DNA from: Cryptosporangium minutisporangium
Lineage (GTDB): Bacteria; Actinomycetota; Actinomycetes; Mycobacteriales; Cryptosporangiaceae
Length of the DNA stretch: 64,000 nt
Assembly: GCF_039536245.1 (NCBI RefSeq)
Contig: NZ_BAAAYN010000023.1
Span: forward strand, 316,875 to 380,874
Reading direction: 5' to 3'
How positions within the stretch are numbered: position 1 is the first letter of the stretch; every line of letters starts with the position of its first letter. The notes below the pieces were generated by a model. It did not search any database. It was not told the DNA's origin and saw only the letters and a program-made list of their open reading frames with translations. Shown here piece after piece: positions 60,563-64,000 of this stretch. The position numbers and the translations under genes were made by a program.

Positions 60563-61175
60563 GCCGGTCACCTCCTGCCCCGTCCGGCTGATCAGCTTCG
60601 GCGAGCAGCGTTCGTAACGCCGACGTACCGCGCAGCCGCTGCAAAGCTCTGGCCCGGGTGGGTCCAATGCTGCCGACCGGGATGCCGGTTCGCCGATGGA
60701 TCTCGGCGTAGCTGAGCGGCGGATCGACGAGCAGCAGGAGCAGCAGCTCCCGGTGACGGGGGGTCAGCTCGGCCAGGCCCGCCAGGAGGGCCTCCCGGCG
60801 CTCCAGCCGCACCATGTCGGCGTATCGCTCGGAGAAGAGGTCGGCGACCACCACGGTCTCGTCGTCCCAGACCGGATCAGCCGGAGCGTGCGCGTCGGTG
60901 CGCTGCCGGAACGATCGGACCCGGATCGCCTCGCGTTGCGCGGTGACGATGAGCCACATCGGAAGTGCCTGCGGATCCCGCAGAGTCTCGAGGTGTTCCA
61001 CGGCACGCAGCCACACCGTCTGCGCGACATCCTCGACCTCGTTCGGCTCGACCCGGTGCCGCCGGATCACGCCGACGACGAGCATGCCGTAGAGGTCGAC
61101 GATCTCCCGCCATGCGGCAGCGTCGCCCTGCACGGCCTGTTCGACCAGGGCACAGCTCCGTGACACCTCGTCCAT
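60540..61175 (-). CDS. ECF-like sigma-70 factor
   Basis: 211 residues from ATG 61175. Region 2 is VEDVAQTVWLRAVEHLETLR with PMWLIVTAQREAIRVRSFRQ. Region 4 is LTPRHRELLLLLLVDPPLSY, then AEIHRRTGIPVGSIGPTRAR. Both halves needed to bind core polymerase and promoter -10/-35 elements are present; the sigma1.1 and region 3 of housekeeping factors are missing, so it is an ECF type. The unknown acidic protein is encoded immediately after and overlaps it, as anti-sigma factors often do. A longer start at 61187 (GTG) is possible. Confidence 0.9.
   Translation of the reverse strand: MDEVSRSCALVEQAVQGDAAAWREIVDLYGMLVVGVIRRHRVEPNEVEDVAQTVWLRAVEHLETLRDPQALPMWLIVTAQREAIRVRSFRQRTDAHAPADPVWDDETVVVADLFSERYADMVRLERREALLAGLAELTPRHRELLLLLLVDPPLSYAEIHRRTGIPVGSIGPTRARALQRLRGTSALRTLLAEADQPDGAGGDRHDEAALG
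60568..60576 (-). promoter_or_regulatory. Strong internal ribosome-binding site AGGAGGTGA
   Basis: This near-perfect anti-16S match lies inside the sigma-factor coding region, eight bases before the ATG of the unknown acidic protein. It indicates high translation of that protein relative to the sigma factor, as expected if it must hold the factor in check. Confidence 0.85.
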
Positions 61176-61550
61176 CCCGACTCCCACGACCGGCGCGTGC
61201 GCAGCGTTGGAAGATCCATCTGACTGTAAGGAGGGCCGCGGGCTGCGTCAGATACATCCGCGGGTCCGGCCCAACTACGCAGACACACCGCGCGTGCGGG
61301 CTGTCCCGGTGTGCAGGCCGATCAGCAGCGCGTAGAGCACCGGATCGTCGCCAGTGGACGCGGGTGCCGGTGGACGCCGGTGGACGCCGCGACCTTCTCA
61401 CCCGGACCGGCCCGGAGTGATCGAGGGTTTCCCCCGTAGCGGCCCGAAACTGGGCCCGCGAATCCTCGAAGTCGCCCCAGCGCGCGGAGCGCCACCTCCG
61501 GCCTGCCTGATAGCGCGGATCCGGGGAGTGAATCCGAGAGGAGATGACCC
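61176..61550. other. Intergenic region of about 375 bases
   Basis: It holds the promoters for the sigma operon (leftward) and the coiled-coil gene (rightward) but no coding frame I trust. A ten-base unit GGTGGACGCC is repeated at 61369-61388. No clear -35/-10 pair or hairpin was identified. Confidence 0.5.
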
Positions 61551-62807
61551 GTGTTCGATCCCGTGAGCTTTGTGGTACTAGCCCTCGTGAATGGGATATT
61601 GAATACCGTCGCTCAAAAGGCAGCCACCGAGGGTTATGGCGCGTTCAAACGCTATCTCACCCAGCGCTACGGTACCGAGGTCGAGGTCAGCGTCGCGCAA
61701 CTCGAGAAGAATCCCCGGTCCCTCGAATATCAAAGCGACCTGGCCTGGCGGTTGCGCACTGCGGGCGCCGACAACGATCCCGAGCTGATGAGATTGGCCA
61801 GAGAGCTCACCGACCTGGTGGAGAACCCAGAGCGCTCCAGTCATTCCGAAGCCGTCGTAACGGATCCGGTTGCAGATCTTCGACGGACCACCGGAATGAA
61901 AGTGGTGAGCGGGTTACTCGAAGAGCACCTGAGTAAGGTTCTCGCAGTACGGTCGAGACACCTTGTGGAGGACAGAGACCTTCTTTCCGGCAACATCAAG
62001 GGCAGCGCGGCAGAAGTTCCGCTCGCAATCCGGGACAGCGCGACCCAATTACGCCATCGGATGCGACAGGTCATCCAGCAGATATCCACCACTATTGAAG
62101 AGTCCCGCTATCGAGAGGTCGAGGCGGCAGTCGAAGAATTTCCTGCCGGGCTCGCTGAACGACAGCGGGCCGACCGCCTGGTGCAAGCGGATAAGCTGCT
62201 CCACATTTCCTATGAGTCTCTCCGGGTCACCGTCGAGTTCTTCAGTGAGATCAATCGTAGCGTTCTCAGCCGGATCGAAGAGGAGCAGTCGCGAAGCCGG
62301 CAGGCGAACATGATGTTCGGAAACGCCGTGATGATCTACGAACTGACCGACTTCGTGATCGGCTACATCCGGTCTTTCACCCTAGGCGGCGACCTCGAAG
62401 GTCTGCGTGCCGATGCGAAAAAGCGTGTCGACGACGCACGGCGGGCGGAGAAGGAATTCGCTGCCCGCATCCGCGAGCGAGAGGTGGAGGTTGGCGTGCT
62501 GGAGCAGACGCTCGCCGATATACGCGCCCGCGAGGAGGCACTCGATCTGCTCGACCGGGAGTGGGATCGGTACCTGGGCGAGATGGGCGACATGCGCGGT
62601 CGAATCGACGAAGTTCGGCGCAGCATACCTACGCTGGAGACGATCCGAGAGAATGCCGAGCGGCAGATCACCGCACTGCAACTCGTCGCGATGCTGAATT
62701 TTCTGAAACAGAGTTCCGACTCGATCCGTCCGACGGTGGACACGCTCCAAGGATTTCGGCTTGCTCCGCTCAACGAGTCCCGCGTCCGTCGACTGCTCGG
62801 AATGTGA
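61551..62807 (+). CDS. Coiled-coil protein with a conflict-system-like N-terminal domain
   Basis: 418 residues from GTG 61551, preceded by GAGGAG. The first 90 residues (DPVSFVVLALVNGILNTVAQ, TEGYGAFKRYLTQRYG, LAWRLRTAGADNDPELMRLA) resemble an N-terminal helical module that I know from actinobacterial TIR/NTPase and other conflict-system proteins, where it couples sensor and effector. Residues about 100-250 are helical. About 260-390 form a long coiled coil (RADAKKRVDDARRAEKEFAA, IREREVEVGVLEQTLADIRA). No enzymatic motif is seen. Base and codon use is less GC-biased than in the neighbours, suggesting acquisition. It is nine bases before the next gene, so the two form an operon. Confidence 0.78.
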   Translation: MFDPVSFVVLALVNGILNTVAQKAATEGYGAFKRYLTQRYGTEVEVSVAQLEKNPRSLEYQSDLAWRLRTAGADNDPELMRLARELTDLVENPERSSHSEAVVTDPVADLRRTTGMKVVSGLLEEHLSKVLAVRSRHLVEDRDLLSGNIKGSAAEVPLAIRDSATQLRHRMRQVIQQISTTIEESRYREVEAAVEEFPAGLAERQRADRLVQADKLLHISYESLRVTVEFFSEINRSVLSRIEEEQSRSRQANMMFGNAVMIYELTDFVIGYIRSFTLGGDLEGLRADAKKRVDDARRAEKEFAARIREREVEVGVLEQTLADIRAREEALDLLDREWDRYLGEMGDMRGRIDEVRRSIPTLETIRENAERQITALQLVAMLNFLKQSSDSIRPTVDTLQGFRLAPLNESRVRRLLGM

Positions 62808-62816
62808 CGGAGCGCC

Positions 62817-63671
62817 ATGGACAACGCCCCCCGGAGTCGGCACGCCGACCTCTCGACCGAACAGCTCGAAGACCGCCTGCGCCGCGCCGATACGCCGGCC
62901 GCCGACCGGGCCGCGATCGAGTCAGAGCTCTCGCGGCGGTTCACCGAGGAACTGACCGGAGAGCGAACGTCCCCCGGGCCCGCTCCCGAGCCGCCCAATC
63001 CAGAGCCGCCCAAGCCATCGCCGCCCAGGCCCCCACCGCCCCGATCACCACCGCCCCGCACTACTCCGACCGTGGAGTTCCACGAAGCCGCACCGCCAGT
63101 GGTTGTACCGGCTTCGGCCGATCCAGGGACGTCGGACCTCGATCGGCCAACGCGGCGACGGAGTGGTGCACGCTTGTTCCGGGCGGTTCTGGTCATCGCC
63201 GTGCTCGGCGCGCTGGCGGCCGTTGCGGTGGTTTTGAAAGATCAGAACAGCTCCACGCCAACCTACTCGCAGGAGGAAAAATCCTCGGCGGACCAATTAG
63301 AGACGTGCATCGTGGATACGTGGATACTGGTCAGCGTCACCGCCGACGATGGCAGCACCTACGAAATCACCAACGGTGCTCAGGCCTACGTTTTCACTCC
63401 AAGCGGTACCGCCGCATTTAGTTCCGACGTGACCTTGGCTGGACCCAACGGAGCCGAGGTGCGAATAGTCGGCCAAACCCGCTTCACGTACACCCTGGGA
63501 GACGGCACGATCACCACGTACGCCACCTATACCACTGGCGAGATCGAATATTACACCGACGGAGTACTGCAGGACAGCCAACCGTCCTGGATGAATGACA
63601 ATGCTGTACCGCTCTCCTGTTCCGGTTCGCGTCTGGACTTCGGCGGTGGGCACTACGCGCGCAAGGGGTGA
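62817..63671 (+). CDS. Single-pass membrane protein with Pro-rich cytoplasmic linker and extracellular beta domain
   Basis: 284 residues. A charged helical N-terminus (1-50, LSTEQLEDRLRRADTPAADR) is followed by a Pro-rich linker (55-85), one membrane helix (about 120-140, LFRAVLVIAVLGALAAVAVV), and an outside domain of about 130 residues that begins CIVDTWILVSVT and ends VPLSCSGSRLDF. The latter looks like the lipocalin-like CxxxTW...C domains of actinobacterial membrane proteins. The short N-terminal helix (LSTEQLEDRL) occurs in many such proteins. It follows the coiled-coil gene by nine bases. The outside domain may sense a ligand and signal inside; this is inference. Confidence 0.75.
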   Translation: MDNAPRSRHADLSTEQLEDRLRRADTPAADRAAIESELSRRFTEELTGERTSPGPAPEPPNPEPPKPSPPRPPPPRSPPPRTTPTVEFHEAAPPVVVPASADPGTSDLDRPTRRRSGARLFRAVLVIAVLGALAAVAVVLKDQNSSTPTYSQEEKSSADQLETCIVDTWILVSVTADDGSTYEITNGAQAYVFTPSGTAAFSSDVTLAGPNGAEVRIVGQTRFTYTLGDGTITTYATYTTGEIEYYTDGVLQDSQPSWMNDNAVPLSCSGSRLDFGGGHYARKG

Positions 63672-63711
63672 TGCGCCCGGAGCATCGCAGGCCTCCCAGC
63701 GTCGGCGGACA

Positions 63712-64000
63712 CTAGGTGACGACGTCCTCGCTCTCACGCTCGTCGGCGTGATCACGACCGAGGCTGCGGGCGCGCTGGATGCGCCACAGCGTCCGACCGA
63801 CCGGCAGCAGTGCCACGGTGAGGAACACGGCGAGCAGCGTGCCGGAGATCGGACGGGTGAAGAAACCGCTGGGATCGCCGTCGAACAGCAACAGCGATCG
63901 GCGCAGCGAGGTCTCCAGCAGAGACCCGAGGACGAAGGCCAGCACCAGCGGGCCGGGGTCGAAGCCGGCCTTCTTCATCAGGTACCCGACGACGCCGAAG
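63712..64000 (-). CDS. tctA: TctA-type tripartite tricarboxylate transporter permease, 5' part off the window
   Basis: Only the last 95 residues are present. They read GVVGYLMKKAGFDPGPLVLA, LGSLLETSLRRSLLLFDGD, then FTRPISGTLLAVFLTVALL, and end in a charged tail. The FGVVGYLMKKAGFD and LGSLLETSLRRSL text is diagnostic of the C-terminus of TctA membrane proteins, which take up citrate or other tricarboxylates with TctB and the binding protein TctC. The frame is open to the right edge. TctB/TctC would lie further upstream on the same strand. Confidence 0.88.
   Translation of the reverse strand, partial: FGVVGYLMKKAGFDPGPLVLAFVLGSLLETSLRRSLLLFDGDPSGFFTRPISGTLLAVFLTVALLPVGRTLWRIQRARSLGRDHADERESEDVVT

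Noticed and set aside
61369-61388. GGTGGACGCC tandem repeat as a regulatory element
   Set aside because: Two short copies in GC-rich DNA; expected by chance.

Overview
The window is high-GC DNA with dense, overlapping genes, many GTG starts, an AfsR/SARP-type regulator, an S-adenosyl methyltransferase of the DUF574 type, MbtH-dependent NRPS genes and a Tat-exported flavoprotein. This points to an actinobacterium (Actinomycetota), probably a filamentous, secondary-metabolite-producing one. The species cannot be fixed from the sequence. No rRNA, tRNA, transposase or CRISPR array was seen.

Layout. 1-9 kb is a signalling region: a hybrid sensor kinase running off the left edge, a GGDEF-EAL protein, a SpoIIE-type phosphatase, a decayed GH43 glycosidase, a truncated copy of an EAL domain, and an intact diguanylate cyclase. 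9-14 kb holds a PAF-acetylhydrolase-like enzyme, an ABC efflux-type pair with a divergent TetR regulator separated by clear palindromes, and a small membrane protein. A Tat-secreted 3-ketosteroid-dehydrogenase-like flavoprotein follows at 14.1-15.9 kb.

15.9-34.4 kb is one unbroken, translationally coupled eight-gene operon read leftward: NRPS-A (C-A-T-C-A-T-C-T), NRPS-B (C-A-T-TE fused to an MFS exporter), MbtH, a free carrier protein, a GT4 glycosyltransferase, and E1alpha, E1beta and E2 of a 2-oxoacid-dehydrogenase-like complex without E3. A GT1 glycosyltransferase diverges from its promoter. Binding-pocket reading suggests Gly, then probably a basic residue, then an A-less module, then Ser. 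The whole looks like an unusual glycosylated nonribosomal peptide pathway. Both glycosyltransferases end in a basic helix like the N-termini of the NRPS proteins, while NRPS-A and the free carrier protein end in acidic helices.

36-47 kb is mixed metabolism and signalling: an alpha/beta hydrolase, a beta-phosphoglucomutase/GH65 phosphorylase pair, a DesK/DesR-like two-component system with candidate operators, membrane proteins, and a B12-binding protein with the light-sensor signature of CarH. 47-53 kb has a frameshifted AfsR-like regulator, a DUF574 methyltransferase and a HIRAN-domain protein.

53-64 kb looks like a regulatory or conflict island: a LuxR-type ATPase regulator, a subtilase divergent from a TPR-CHAT (caspase-like) protease, an unknown protein coupled to an ECF-like sigma factor, a coiled-coil protein whose N-terminus resembles domains of actinobacterial conflict systems, and a single-pass membrane protein. 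The TPR-CHAT / small unknown / sigma arrangement recalls the Csx29-Csx30-RpoE module of type III-E CRISPR, here without CRISPR. The right edge cuts a TctA-type transporter gene.
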